Assembly (NCBI RefSeq): GCF_900107835.1
Contig: NZ_FNRG01000016.1
Location: 1 to 64,000 of the forward strand
Length of the DNA stretch: 64,000 nucleotides
Source of the DNA: Oribacterium sp. KHPX15
GTDB lineage: Bacteria; Bacillota; Clostridia; Lachnospirales; Lachnospiraceae
Reading direction: 5' to 3'
A program made the translations under genes and the position numbers. The notes below the pieces were generated by a model. The model saw nothing but the letters and a program-made list of their open reading frames with translations, ran no database searches and had not been told where the DNA came from. Positions 26,404-34,296 of this stretch are shown here, in pieces. How positions within the stretch are numbered: the stretch's first letter is position 1; each line of letters starts with the position of its first letter.

Positions 26404-27312
26404 TTAATCCTCCGAATCAGAATAGTATACCCAGTGCTTCTGGCTGTACTGTAAAATCGCTGTGAATATCATAAGGATAATGAACAGAACCCATGCCTGT
26501 GAGCTTGCAAGTCCCATTGCATATTTCTTAAATGCGTTGTTATAAATGAGCAGTGAAACAAGTGTGGTTGCACCTCTCGGTCCACCTGCTGTGATGATGT
26601 AAGGTCCATTAAATTCCTGGAATGCCTGAACCAGCTGAGTAACCAGGTTATAGAAGATAACCGGTGTGATCATAGGTACTGTAATTGTGAAGAACTGTCT
26701 CCACTTACCGGCTCCGTCAAGGGAAGCTGCCTCATAAAGATCAGGAGATACGCCCTTTAATGCTGCAAGGAAGATAACCATGGTTGAACCGAACTGCCAT
26801 ACACGTAAGAGACAGATGATGAAAAGAGCGGCAGTTTTATTGGATAACCAGTGAGGTCCTTCTACTCCGAATAATCCGAGAAGCATGTTGACAATTCCGT
26901 CATCCTTAAAGATTGCCTTCCAGAGAACTGCGATGGCAACTGATGATCCAAGAATCGAAGGAATGTAATAGACTGTTCTGAACATCTTAACTCCCTTGAT
27001 CTTGAAGTTAAGGATGTAAGCTACAAACAGCGCAAATATCAGCTTAAGCGGCACTGTCATAAATGCGTACTTAAAAGTGATAAGGAAGCCTTCCTGTATC
27101 TTTTTGTTTGTGAAAACATCAAGATAGTTAAATATGCCCCATTTTGAAATTCCCTCAAAAAGAGAATAATCGCTGAAACTGTAAACCAGTGATGAAAGGA
27201 ATGGGTATCCTTTGAAAACAAGAAATCCTACTAACCACGGAAAGATGAAGATAAAACCCTTATTCTCTTTCCAGAAGTTGTTCGGAGCGGTATTTGTTTT
27301 TGTATTTGACAT
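26404..27312 (-). CDS. Carbohydrate ABC transporter permease (MalF type)
   Basis: A 302-residue permease of the MalF/UgpA half of CUT1 sugar transporters, with six hydrophobic segments beginning IFIFPWLVGFLVFKGYPFL. The EAA loop is YEAASLDGAGKWRQFFTITV near 205-224, followed by MITP. It forms the translocation channel with the next gene. It is separated from the solute-binding protein gene by 205 bases containing a hairpin that may lower expression of the membrane subunits. AAAGGAG precedes the ATG. Confidence 0.9.
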   Translation of the reverse strand: MSNTKTNTAPNNFWKENKGFIFIFPWLVGFLVFKGYPFLSSLVYSFSDYSLFEGISKWGIFNYLDVFTNKKIQEGFLITFKYAFMTVPLKLIFALFVAYILNFKIKGVKMFRTVYYIPSILGSSVAIAVLWKAIFKDDGIVNMLLGLFGVEGPHWLSNKTAALFIICLLRVWQFGSTMVIFLAALKGVSPDLYEAASLDGAGKWRQFFTITVPMITPVIFYNLVTQLVQAFQEFNGPYIITAGGPRGATTLVSLLIYNNAFKKYAMGLASSQAWVLFIILMIFTAILQYSQKHWVYYSDSED

Positions 27313-27386
27313 TTTATCTACTCCTTTGGAAGGTACCGTTTTTCACCGGCTTACCTTTAATAAAACATTAGTTTTTTTGCAATAAA

Positions 27387-27417
27387 ATCGGGCCTCAGAT
27401 ATAAGCCAAGGCCCGAT
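27387..27417 (-). terminator. Intra-operon hairpin (attenuator)
   Basis: An 8-base-pair stem (ATCGGGCC / GGCCCGAT) lies between the binding-protein and permease genes and is followed on the minus strand by TTTTATTG and later AAAAAAAC. Such partial terminators often keep the binding protein more abundant than its permeases. Confidence 0.55.
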
Positions 27418-27517
27418 ATATGCCACATTTTAAAATGTGGTGATTTTTAACCCTAAATTAGGAGGATCAGGGAAAAAACTATTTAATAAGCATTTATGGT
27501 TTAATGAATTTTGAGAA

Positions 27518-28879
27518 TTACTTACTCTCAACCTCATTAACTGCTTCGATGAGCATCTCAGCAAGTTCCTTGGAATCCGTTCCATCATAAGACATTGAAT
27601 CCATGATTTCCTGATATGCACCCTCTGCGCTGTCCTTAAGAGCTGCATCCTCATAGTACGGTGAAAGCTGGAAAGGAGCATTAGCAGCTGCTGCCTGGTT
27701 AGCTTCAAATGTAAGACCTTTAAGAGCGCCTGTTGCCTCAAGCTTCTCCTGAGCTGCATGTGATGCAGGAACACCTCTCTCAAGTCCGAGAGTCTCTACA
27801 CCGTCACCGTTGAACATGTACTGAAGGAGCTTGGCAGCCTCTTCCTTGTTAGCTGAGTTAGGAGATACTGCAAATCCCATGGAAACCTTGTAAACTGTTG
27901 CAGGTGTACCATAATCTGCAGGATACTCACCGATAACGATCTCCTGATCTGAGTCAAGAGCATCTGCAAGCTTCTTGATTGAGCTGTCCCACTCAACAAC
28001 ACCGGCGTAGTGGCCATCGATGAAGTTAGGGTTCTTATCAAGAGAATCAGCACCGTCACCTGTAAGCTTCTCCTGTGTTGGAATTACGTGGTTAGCCTCA
28101 AGGCTCTTAAGGAAATCAAAACCGTCTGTAAGTTCTTCTACTGAGTAGTTAAGCTTGTGATCAACGATCCACTGCTTGTTGTACTTCTCCTGCATGTAGT
28201 AAGTAAGAAGAATTGTAAGATCATAAGTACCTGCTGCAAGAGGATAGTAATCATCACCGAGCTTTTCCTTGAAAACAGGACCTGCTGCAAGGATGTCTGC
28301 AAAGCTCTTTGGAACCTCAAGACCTGCCTTCTCAAAAGTAGCCTTGTTCCAGTAGAATACTCTTCCGGTTGATGAAACAGGAACACCGAGTACATGTCCG
28401 TCGATCGTCATAAGATCGATAAGTGACTGGTCATACTGTGAAAGATCGAAATCTGTGAGCTCCTGAAGATCTACAAATCTTGTTCCGTCCGGGCTGAACT
28501 GCCATAACCAGTTCCAGTTGATCTGGAAAAGATCCGGCTCAGAATTACCTGCTATCTGAGTAGCGATCTTATCCTGCCAGCCTGACCATGCACCGTACTC
28601 TGACTCGATGGTGACACCGTTAGCTTCCTCATACGCTTTAAGAGCCTCAAGTGTAGCTGTGTGTCTTGAATCACCGCCCCACCATGAAATTCTAAGTGTT
28701 GTGCCATTTCCGCCTTCAGCCTTTGCTACCGTCTCAGCTGCAGCCTTTGCTGCCTCTGTGGCAGCGGGAGCTGCTGTTGTGCCTTCAGGCGCTGATGCTG
28801 ATGAGCCACATGCTGCAAGATTGAGCATCATAGATGCTGCCATACCGCCGGCGAGAAACTTAGTAATTGTCTTTTTCAT
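27518..28879 (-). CDS. Extracellular sugar-binding lipoprotein of the pectin ABC transporter
   Basis: A 453-residue family 1 solute-binding protein. The signal peptide ends in LNLAACGSS, a lipobox with Cys24, and is followed by a linker rich in Ala, Thr and Glu (to about 55). The mature part shows the ISWWGGDSRHTATLEALKAY segment, SEPDLFQINWNW and later GVVEWDSS and MGFAVSPNSANKEEAAKLLQ, all typical of CUT1 binding proteins. It captures oligosaccharides outside the cell and delivers them to the two downstream permeases. AGGAGG precedes the ATG. Galacturonide specificity is inferred from the flanking GH28, CE8 and GH105 genes. Confidence 0.92.
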   Translation of the reverse strand: MKKTITKFLAGGMAASMMLNLAACGSSASAPEGTTAAPAATEAAKAAAETVAKAEGGNGTTLRISWWGGDSRHTATLEALKAYEEANGVTIESEYGAWSGWQDKIATQIAGNSEPDLFQINWNWLWQFSPDGTRFVDLQELTDFDLSQYDQSLIDLMTIDGHVLGVPVSSTGRVFYWNKATFEKAGLEVPKSFADILAAGPVFKEKLGDDYYPLAAGTYDLTILLTYYMQEKYNKQWIVDHKLNYSVEELTDGFDFLKSLEANHVIPTQEKLTGDGADSLDKNPNFIDGHYAGVVEWDSSIKKLADALDSDQEIVIGEYPADYGTPATVYKVSMGFAVSPNSANKEEAAKLLQYMFNGDGVETLGLERGVPASHAAQEKLEATGALKGLTFEANQAAAANAPFQLSPYYEDAALKDSAEGAYQEIMDSMSYDGTDSKELAEMLIEAVNEVESK

Positions 28880-28936
28880 TTTTACCTCCTGGGGAGCCTT
28901 TTTGGTCTCCTATATTAATTGAGCTTTAACTCATTG

Positions 28937-30514
28937 TTAACTTTTATAAACGATATTCAGGCTGTCATAATCCACAACATCTATCAGTTCCGGACCTGTA
29001 TCGTCACAACCTGATATCTCAACATTTTCAAGCACCAGATGTTTTACATTTCTGGCATATATGCTTTTTCCGGTCATTTCCGGGAAGTTGTCCATCATTA
29101 TGGTCTGACTGGGTTTGCGTTTTTCCTTTGGAAGGAATGAAACCTTTATGTTCTTAAAGACTATCCTGTCGATAAATCTCTCAGGCAATCCATAAGCAAC
29201 CAGCATGCACTGATCGGCACCCTCTGCCACGATATTCTCTGCTGTTACAGATCCTATCGTCGGTGTTTTATCATCAACAGGTCTTGCTTTCTGATCCTGA
29301 ACATACTCACTGTGACCGTCAGGATCGCAGAAATAAAACATATTGAAGGTGAAGGGCATATGCACATTTTCCATTTTTATGTCATGAAAAACTATGTTGT
29401 CATAAACCGCATCAGGTCCTCTGCCTCGTCTTGTTTTGATGCGGAGCCCTCTGTCGGTTTCCCTGAATATACATTTGGAAACTTCTACATTCTGTGCACC
29501 GGCTGCTGCTTCGGAACCAACGGTTACGCTTCCGTGACCCCTTTCAAGGAATGAGTTTCTGACCACGAAATGATCTGCAGGCTTATGATGTTTATCACTC
29601 ATGTAATATTTGCCTGATTTTATGGCGATGCAGTCATCTCCGACAGAAATCCTTGTTCCCAGGATCAGAACCCCGTCACAGCTTTCAGGATCAAACCCGT
29701 CTGTATTTGGTGAATCCGATGGATTCCAGATACTTAAGTTGTAAAGTGCTATATCATCTGTATAGTAGGGATGGATGGTCCAGCAGGGAGAATTTCTCAC
29801 TGTTACCGATTGCATCCTTACGGCTCTGCAATGATTCAGAAAAACGGTATTGGGCCTCCAGGCTGTCCTTTTCTTCTTGGGCTCCTTCCACCAGTCGCCC
29901 TTATCTCCGTTGCCATCGATGATTCCTTTTCCGACAATTTCGATTTCTTCGGCATTAACTGCTGTGATAAGCGATGCGAAGCTCGTTTCGGGATTGCCTT
30001 CCCAGCTTGAAAGATTGTACTCATCTTTCTCATCCGTAGTAGGTGTAAGCCCCGGTAATAAAGGGTAATGCTTTCTGTCCGGATCCCCCATCAGAACCGC
30101 TTCATCATCTATCCATAAAGCCATATGGCTTTTAAGGAAGATCGGCCTCGAAAGATATATTCCTTTGGGAAGATAAACCGTGCCGTCCTTAGGGCAGCTG
30201 TTTATAGCCGCCTGTATAAAACCCGTATCATCCTGTTCTCCGTCTCCCGATGCTCCGAATTCTCTGACATCCAGAAGAACTGACTCATATTCTGTTCGGA
30301 AGGTTTTATCCGTCCTGCCGTTTTCCGTCAGAAGAGTGATGGTGTATTCCGTATCGGGCTTTAATCCGTCAACCGTCACAACATTAAGATCGGACTTTAA
30401 CTTTTCCTCTCCGTTTATCAAAATGCTGTATCCCGAAGGAGCATAGCAAATCGTATCATTCAATAATTCTATTGTTATACTCCGTTTAAAAACGGCTGCT
30501 ATTTGAAAATCCAT
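28937..30514 (-). CDS. Polygalacturonase-like glycoside hydrolase (GH28), cytoplasmic
   Basis: A 525-residue GH28 enzyme. An FN3-like N-terminal domain (about 1-85, ending DKTFRTEYES) precedes the right-handed beta-helix. All GH28 signatures are present: SPNTDGFDPESC, SVGDDCIAIKSG, GHGSVTVGSE and RGLRIKTRRG, giving the catalytic Asp residues and the His/Arg-Lys substrate contacts. It hydrolyses alpha-1,4 links between galacturonates, probably from the end (exo-type). There is no signal peptide. The start is set at the ATG at 30512-30514, which has AGAGG upstream; a TTG five codons earlier would overlap that site. It is the first gene of the minus-strand pectin operon, divergent from the pectinesterase. 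Confidence 0.9.
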   Translation of the reverse strand: MDFQIAAVFKRSITIELLNDTICYAPSGYSILINGEEKLKSDLNVVTVDGLKPDTEYTITLLTENGRTDKTFRTEYESVLLDVREFGASGDGEQDDTGFIQAAINSCPKDGTVYLPKGIYLSRPIFLKSHMALWIDDEAVLMGDPDRKHYPLLPGLTPTTDEKDEYNLSSWEGNPETSFASLITAVNAEEIEIVGKGIIDGNGDKGDWWKEPKKKRTAWRPNTVFLNHCRAVRMQSVTVRNSPCWTIHPYYTDDIALYNLSIWNPSDSPNTDGFDPESCDGVLILGTRISVGDDCIAIKSGKYYMSDKHHKPADHFVVRNSFLERGHGSVTVGSEAAAGAQNVEVSKCIFRETDRGLRIKTRRGRGPDAVYDNIVFHDIKMENVHMPFTFNMFYFCDPDGHSEYVQDQKARPVDDKTPTIGSVTAENIVAEGADQCMLVAYGLPERFIDRIVFKNIKVSFLPKEKRKPSQTIMMDNFPEMTGKSIYARNVKHLVLENVEISGCDDTGPELIDVVDYDSLNIVYKS

Positions 30515-30796
30515 ACTTCCTCTTTTCAAGGATCATTTCTGATCACTTATTCATTTCTTACTGACATTTATGATTATATCAGCCACTTTGAGATAAATCT
30601 TACAATTACTGACCCAATTTACTCATAATTATCTTATCTGATACTATTAATATATGTTTTTTGCCTTTTTGAGCTATTATTTTAGGGTTTTTAGGTCTCT
30701 GTGATATCCTTTTAGATAATTATTCTCCATGTTTTATGCAATTTTTTGCACATAATCAATCTTTTCTCTCGTCGATATCGATATATTGATAAATTT

Positions 30797-30811
30797 TGTA
30801 AGCGTTTTACA
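30797..30811. promoter_or_regulatory. Catabolite-response (cre)-like palindrome
   Basis: TGTAAGCGTTTTACA fits the TGWAARCGNTWNCA pattern bound by CcpA and other LacI-family regulators. It lies in the control region shared by the two pectin transcripts, about 285 bases from each start codon. Assignment is by pattern only. Confidence 0.5.
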
Positions 30812-31014
30812 TCGTCAATAGTTACAATCTTTGTTATTTTTCTATCAAATCAGTCATTATCCTTAAAGTAATCCTAGCTCCAAGCGCTATTTTTTCGTCT
30901 TATAGTATTCGATAGTATAAAAGTATCCGATTTTATATTAATGCATATGTTTATTCATCATATAATATTGATAGTTATCGGTTCTTTGATATTTCCGTAA
31001 ACAATAACATTAAC

Positions 31015-31034
31015 CCGGGAATTACTTATCCCGG
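31015..31034 (+). other. Leader hairpin before the pectinesterase
   Basis: CCGGGA and TCCCGG pair across an 8-base loop, about 60 bases upstream of the pectinesterase start. There is no T run, so it is more likely an operator or leader hairpin than a terminator. Confidence 0.35.
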
Positions 31035-31095
31035 AATAAACCATCGGATTTCTGATAAGAGCAAACCATATAGATCCACAATGGAGGAAAATACC

Positions 31096-32295
31096 ATGAT
31101 CACGGTATCCAAAACAGGAAAGTGCGATTACACTTCCATCCAGGAAGCTGTAAACAATGCCATATCCGGCGACACTATATTAATAGAAGAAGGAATATAT
31201 AATGAAAGAGTCGAAATAAAGACTCCGGGAATTACATTGACAGGATGCAATACAGATTTCAGAGAATATATAAAGGCAGAAGGTTTTGAATACAGCTTCA
31301 CGGATACGGATGGCAATTTACACCCAAATCGATATATACCATCCGACAAAACCATCATCACCTATGGTCTGTATGGCAATATGCCCGCCGAAGACATTGG
31401 CAAACTGGGAACCTTCCGTTCTTATACCATGTTTATAGATGCCGCGAATGTAAGTCTCAAAAACCTTACCGTCGAAAATTCTGCCGGAGCCGGTCCCGAT
31501 ATCGGTCAGGCAATAGCTCTTTACGCAGAAGGTGAAGGAATCTGCTGCAGCAACATACGACTGCTGGGCTGGCAGGACACCCTCTTCACAGGACCACTTC
31601 CGCCTAAGGAAATAGAAAAAAACGGCTTTATCGGTCCAAAACAGTTTGCCCAAAGAATAAACGGAAGACAATATTATACAAGCTCATATATAGAAGGGGA
31701 TATAGATTTTATTTTCGGTTCGGCCACAGCATATTTTGACAACTGCTATATCTTTCAAAAGAACAGAACTCCTCTTCTTATATATAAATATCTGTTAAAG
31801 AACGATATCAAGATGTCCGGCAGTTTTTCCGAAGTAAAGCTTATGGAGGCAGCCCGAACCGGATTAAGTAATGAGAAATACGAAGAATTAAAGAAACTTA
31901 TAGAAAGTGATGAATCCCGGGAGGCCAAAAGCTATGCTACCGCCGCTTCCACTCCTGAAGGTCAGGACTACGGATATATCTTCGACAACTGCCATTTCGA
32001 GTCAGATTGCCCTGAGCACAGCTGCTATCTTGGCCGCCCCTGGCGAAACTTTGCAAATGTACTGATCCGGAATTCCCACCTCGGAAGCCATATCCATCCC
32101 GCCGGCTTCCACAACTGGAACAAAAAAGACGCCGAATCCACCGTAAGCTTCTGCGAATACAAAAACTACGGCCCCGGCGCCTCAGATTACCGTGCCCCCT
32201 TCGTAAAAGAACTTGACTTCAATGAGGTCCAAAAATATCGGAAACAAAAAGTAGCGGCAGAGTCGGCGGGCATCAATTTAAATGCGTTGAGCTGA
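31096..32295 (+). CDS. Pectinesterase (carbohydrate esterase family 8), cytoplasmic
   Basis: A 399-residue CE8 pectin methylesterase, which removes methyl esters from homogalacturonan. Catalytic landmarks are GQAIALYAEG, LLGWQDTLFTG, EGDIDFIFGSATAYFDNC and YLGRPWRNFANVLI, supplying the Gln, two Asp and Arg residues of the family. There is no signal peptide, so it should work on imported methylated oligogalacturonides. The start at 31096 has GGAGG 8 bases upstream; the ATG at 31081 overlaps that site and is less likely. The last 11 residues (ESAGINLNALS) and the stop codon are encoded by the left arm of a palindromic repeat, so the natural C terminus has probably been replaced. Confidence 0.88.
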   Translation: MITVSKTGKCDYTSIQEAVNNAISGDTILIEEGIYNERVEIKTPGITLTGCNTDFREYIKAEGFEYSFTDTDGNLHPNRYIPSDKTIITYGLYGNMPAEDIGKLGTFRSYTMFIDAANVSLKNLTVENSAGAGPDIGQAIALYAEGEGICCSNIRLLGWQDTLFTGPLPPKEIEKNGFIGPKQFAQRINGRQYYTSSYIEGDIDFIFGSATAYFDNCYIFQKNRTPLLIYKYLLKNDIKMSGSFSEVKLMEAARTGLSNEKYEELKKLIESDESREAKSYATAASTPEGQDYGYIFDNCHFESDCPEHSCYLGRPWRNFANVLIRNSHLGSHIHPAGFHNWNKKDAESTVSFCEYKNYGPGASDYRAPFVKELDFNEVQKYRKQKVAAESAGINLNALS

Positions 32296-32559
32296 GTCGA
32301 GAAAAATCAAAATCGGACCCCTTAGAACCACTTGGTTCCTTTTTCCTTAGACCCCTCGCCAAGTCAGATTTTTCATAAAGAAAATATCTGACATTGCTGC
32401 CCAAGATTTGTTTTTTAATCTTGGGAGCCGCGCGGCTTTGAGCGGTTCAAAAGAATCCGTCAGGATTCTTTCTTTACCGAGGGCCTAGTGGTTCTTAGGG
32501 GTCCGATTTTAGATTTTTCCGACGAAGCGACTCGCATTTAAATTGATGCCCGCCGGCTC
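32260..32559. repeat. Palindromic element family 1, copy B (300 bp) with hairpin insert
   Basis: Its ends are inverted copies (32260-32286 against 32533-32559). Inside it carries the family-1 core seen at 18685-18913 in inverted orientation, including TCGGACCCCTTAGAACCACT and TTTTTCATAAAGAAAATATC. An insert of about 80 bases at 32395-32477 is absent from copy A and contains three hairpins (CCCAAGAT/ATCTTGGG, GCCGCGCGGC, AAGAATCC/GGATTCTT). The outer arms differ in sequence from copy A although both are palindromic. It lies between the convergent pectinesterase and aldolase genes and overlaps the end of the former. Confidence 0.85.
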
Positions 32560-32569
32560 GTTCACCAAA

Positions 32570-33226
32570 TTATTTTCCGAATACAGCCTCGTAGTCCTTT
32601 ACGAACTTATCGATACCGATATCTGTAAGAGGATGCTGAGTCATCTGCATAAGAACCTTGAAAGGAACTGTAGCAATATCAGCACCTGTCTTAGCACAAT
32701 CAATGATATGCATAGGATGACGAACAGATGCGCAGATAACCTCTGTCTCGATATCCGGATACATCTGGAAGATATCCTCGATATCCTGGATAAGAGTGAT
32801 TCCGTCTGTAGAAATATCATCAAGACGTCCAAGGAAAGGAGAAACATAAGTAGCACCTGCTCTTGCAGCAAGAAGTGCCTGTGTAGCTGTGAAGATAAGA
32901 GTCACATTTGTGTGGATGCCTTCGCTTGAAAGAACCTTAACAGCCTTAAGACCTTCCGGTGTCATAGGGATCTTAACAACCATGTTCTTGTGCATCTTGG
33001 CAATCTCTCTGCCCTCTGCGATCATCCCCTCAGCTGTAGTTGTGCTTGCCTTAACCTCGCCTGAAATAGGACCATCAACGATCTCTGTGATCTCCTTCAG
33101 TGTAGCCATGTAATCACGTCCCTCTTTTGCGATAAGAGAAGGATTTGTTGTTACACCGGCGATGATGCCCATGTCGTTAGCCTGACGAATCTCATCTACA
33201 TTTGCGGTATCAATAAAAAATTTCAT
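32570..33226 (-). CDS. fsa: Transaldolase-like fructose-6-phosphate aldolase
   Basis: A 218-residue small transaldolase-family protein. [36 protein letters not shown] (Schiff-base Lys near 85), and [12 protein letters not shown] are the expected signatures. The short length is that of the FSA/TalC group, whose members act either as fructose-6-phosphate aldolases or as true transaldolases; sequence alone does not decide. AGGAGG precedes the ATG. A GntR-type regulator lies 130 bases upstream on the same strand. It may serve the pentose phosphates produced by the ascorbate and pentose genes further on. Confidence 0.9.
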   Translation of the reverse strand: MKFFIDTANVDEIRQANDMGIIAGVTTNPSLIAKEGRDYMATLKEITEIVDGPISGEVKASTTTAEGMIAEGREIAKMHKNMVVKIPMTPEGLKAVKVLSSEGIHTNVTLIFTATQALLAARAGATYVSPFLGRLDDISTDGITLIQDIEDIFQMYPDIETEVICASVRHPMHIIDCAKTGADIATVPFKVLMQMTQHPLTDIGIDKFVKDYEAVFGK

Positions 33227-33356
33227 GTTTTTCCTCCTGGTATTTTAACCCAAACCAAGTACCTTCATCATTTAAACTCTGTTTCGTATACTTGGTTTTT
33301 TCCTACCTAACTATTTTATGACTTAGCCGCTGAAAGTCAATACTAATGGCTCTATG

Positions 33357-34043
33357 TTACATCACAATTATGCGTTCCATATCCTCATCGATAAGTTCGA
33401 TATGCCGCTTCATATATACCTCAGCCACGTCCGGATCCCTGTCCATAAGAGCCCTCAGGATTTTATCGTGTGCCTTAATCCCATTCTCAACATTGTGTTT
33501 TATTTTAAAGGTCCGGAAACGGAAATTCATTATCCTTTTACTCACACTCTGATTGATCATTTCCATGACTTCATTGCCGGTCATCTTCATTATCCTGGTG
33601 TGGAATTCTTCATCAAGAAGTGCCAGCTTTTCGTCATCCATAACAGCCGCATATTCGATGAAATCATTATGAATCTTTTCAAGAGCCTTGAGATCCTTGT
33701 CAGAAGCCCTTTCTGCCGCCATTCTTGCCGCCGCAGGTTCAAGTATATTTCTGAACTCCACATAATCCTGGATACGGCCTCTGTTCCTGGTGAACCAGCT
33801 TGCAAGGGCATCCTCATTATTCTGGGATTTTTTTACTATAAACGCACCCTTACCGGGATTTATGGAAATGTAGCCTTCCGCTTCCAGATTTCTGAAAGCC
33901 TCTCTTACTGTACCTCTGCCGACAGACAGCTTTTCACAGACTTCCTTTTCCGTAGCCAGCTTGTCTCCTATTTTTGCCTCATCAGACAATAAATACTTTT
34001 TTAGTTCATTTATCGTTTTTTGTGTTGCCGATAATTTTTTCAT
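33357..34043 (-). CDS. GntR-family regulator (FadR/FCD type)
   Basis: A 228-residue repressor. The N-terminal winged helix-turn-helix (about 5-70) has KLATEKEVCEKLSVGRGTVR and EAFRNLEAEGYI. The C-terminal all-helical FCD domain (95-220) shows RNILEPAAARMAAERA, DEEFHTRIMKM and HDKILRALMDRDPDVAEVYM, which in this group binds a metal and a sugar acid or organic acid. The start at 34041-34043 has GGAG 8 bases upstream; the frame extends to 34160 without a start signal. Its target may be the adjacent aldolase or the uronate pathway. It is preceded by the fbp terminator. Confidence 0.87.
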   Translation of the reverse strand: MKKLSATQKTINELKKYLLSDEAKIGDKLATEKEVCEKLSVGRGTVREAFRNLEAEGYISINPGKGAFIVKKSQNNEDALASWFTRNRGRIQDYVEFRNILEPAAARMAAERASDKDLKALEKIHNDFIEYAAVMDDEKLALLDEEFHTRIMKMTGNEVMEMINQSVSKRIMNFRFRTFKIKHNVENGIKAHDKILRALMDRDPDVAEVYMKRHIELIDEDMERIIVM

Positions 34044-34228
34044 ATAAATCTCCATTCCGTCGCATTTGTCTGACGGCACAAATAATTGTGAAAAGTATTC
34101 TTTACACCACCCTGTTTTTCGTTGATGCAGCCTCAAACTTTTGTTTATATTGTAACACATCCTTTTCCATTAAATCATCTTGTATAACAATTTCTTTGTC
34201 AGGAAATCTGTAATGGGGGCTTCTAACA

Positions 34229-34274
34229 AAAAAGGTTCAACTCCGGCAAGTCCGTGCCGGGGTTGAACCTTTTT
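34229..34274 (-). terminator. Terminator of fbp
   Basis: A 20-base-pair stem (left arm from 34229, right arm to 34274; loop of 6) is bounded by A5 and T5. It begins 22 bases past the fbp stop codon. One G-T pair is present. Confidence 0.88.
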
Positions 34275-34296
34275 GAAAATCCGATATTAATTAATA

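Larger units (their letters stand above)
30515..31095. promoter_or_regulatory. Divergent control region between GH28 and pectinesterase genes
   Basis: This 580-base, very AT-rich gap contains no gene that I can support. It holds a catabolite-response-like site (30797-30811), GATA/TATC inverted repeats such as GATAGTTATC at 30970-30979, a TATAAT at 30961-30966 on the plus strand and a small hairpin at 31015-31034 in the presumed leader of the pectinesterase. It must hold both promoters of the locus and the likely binding site of the AraC regulator. Confidence 0.55.
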
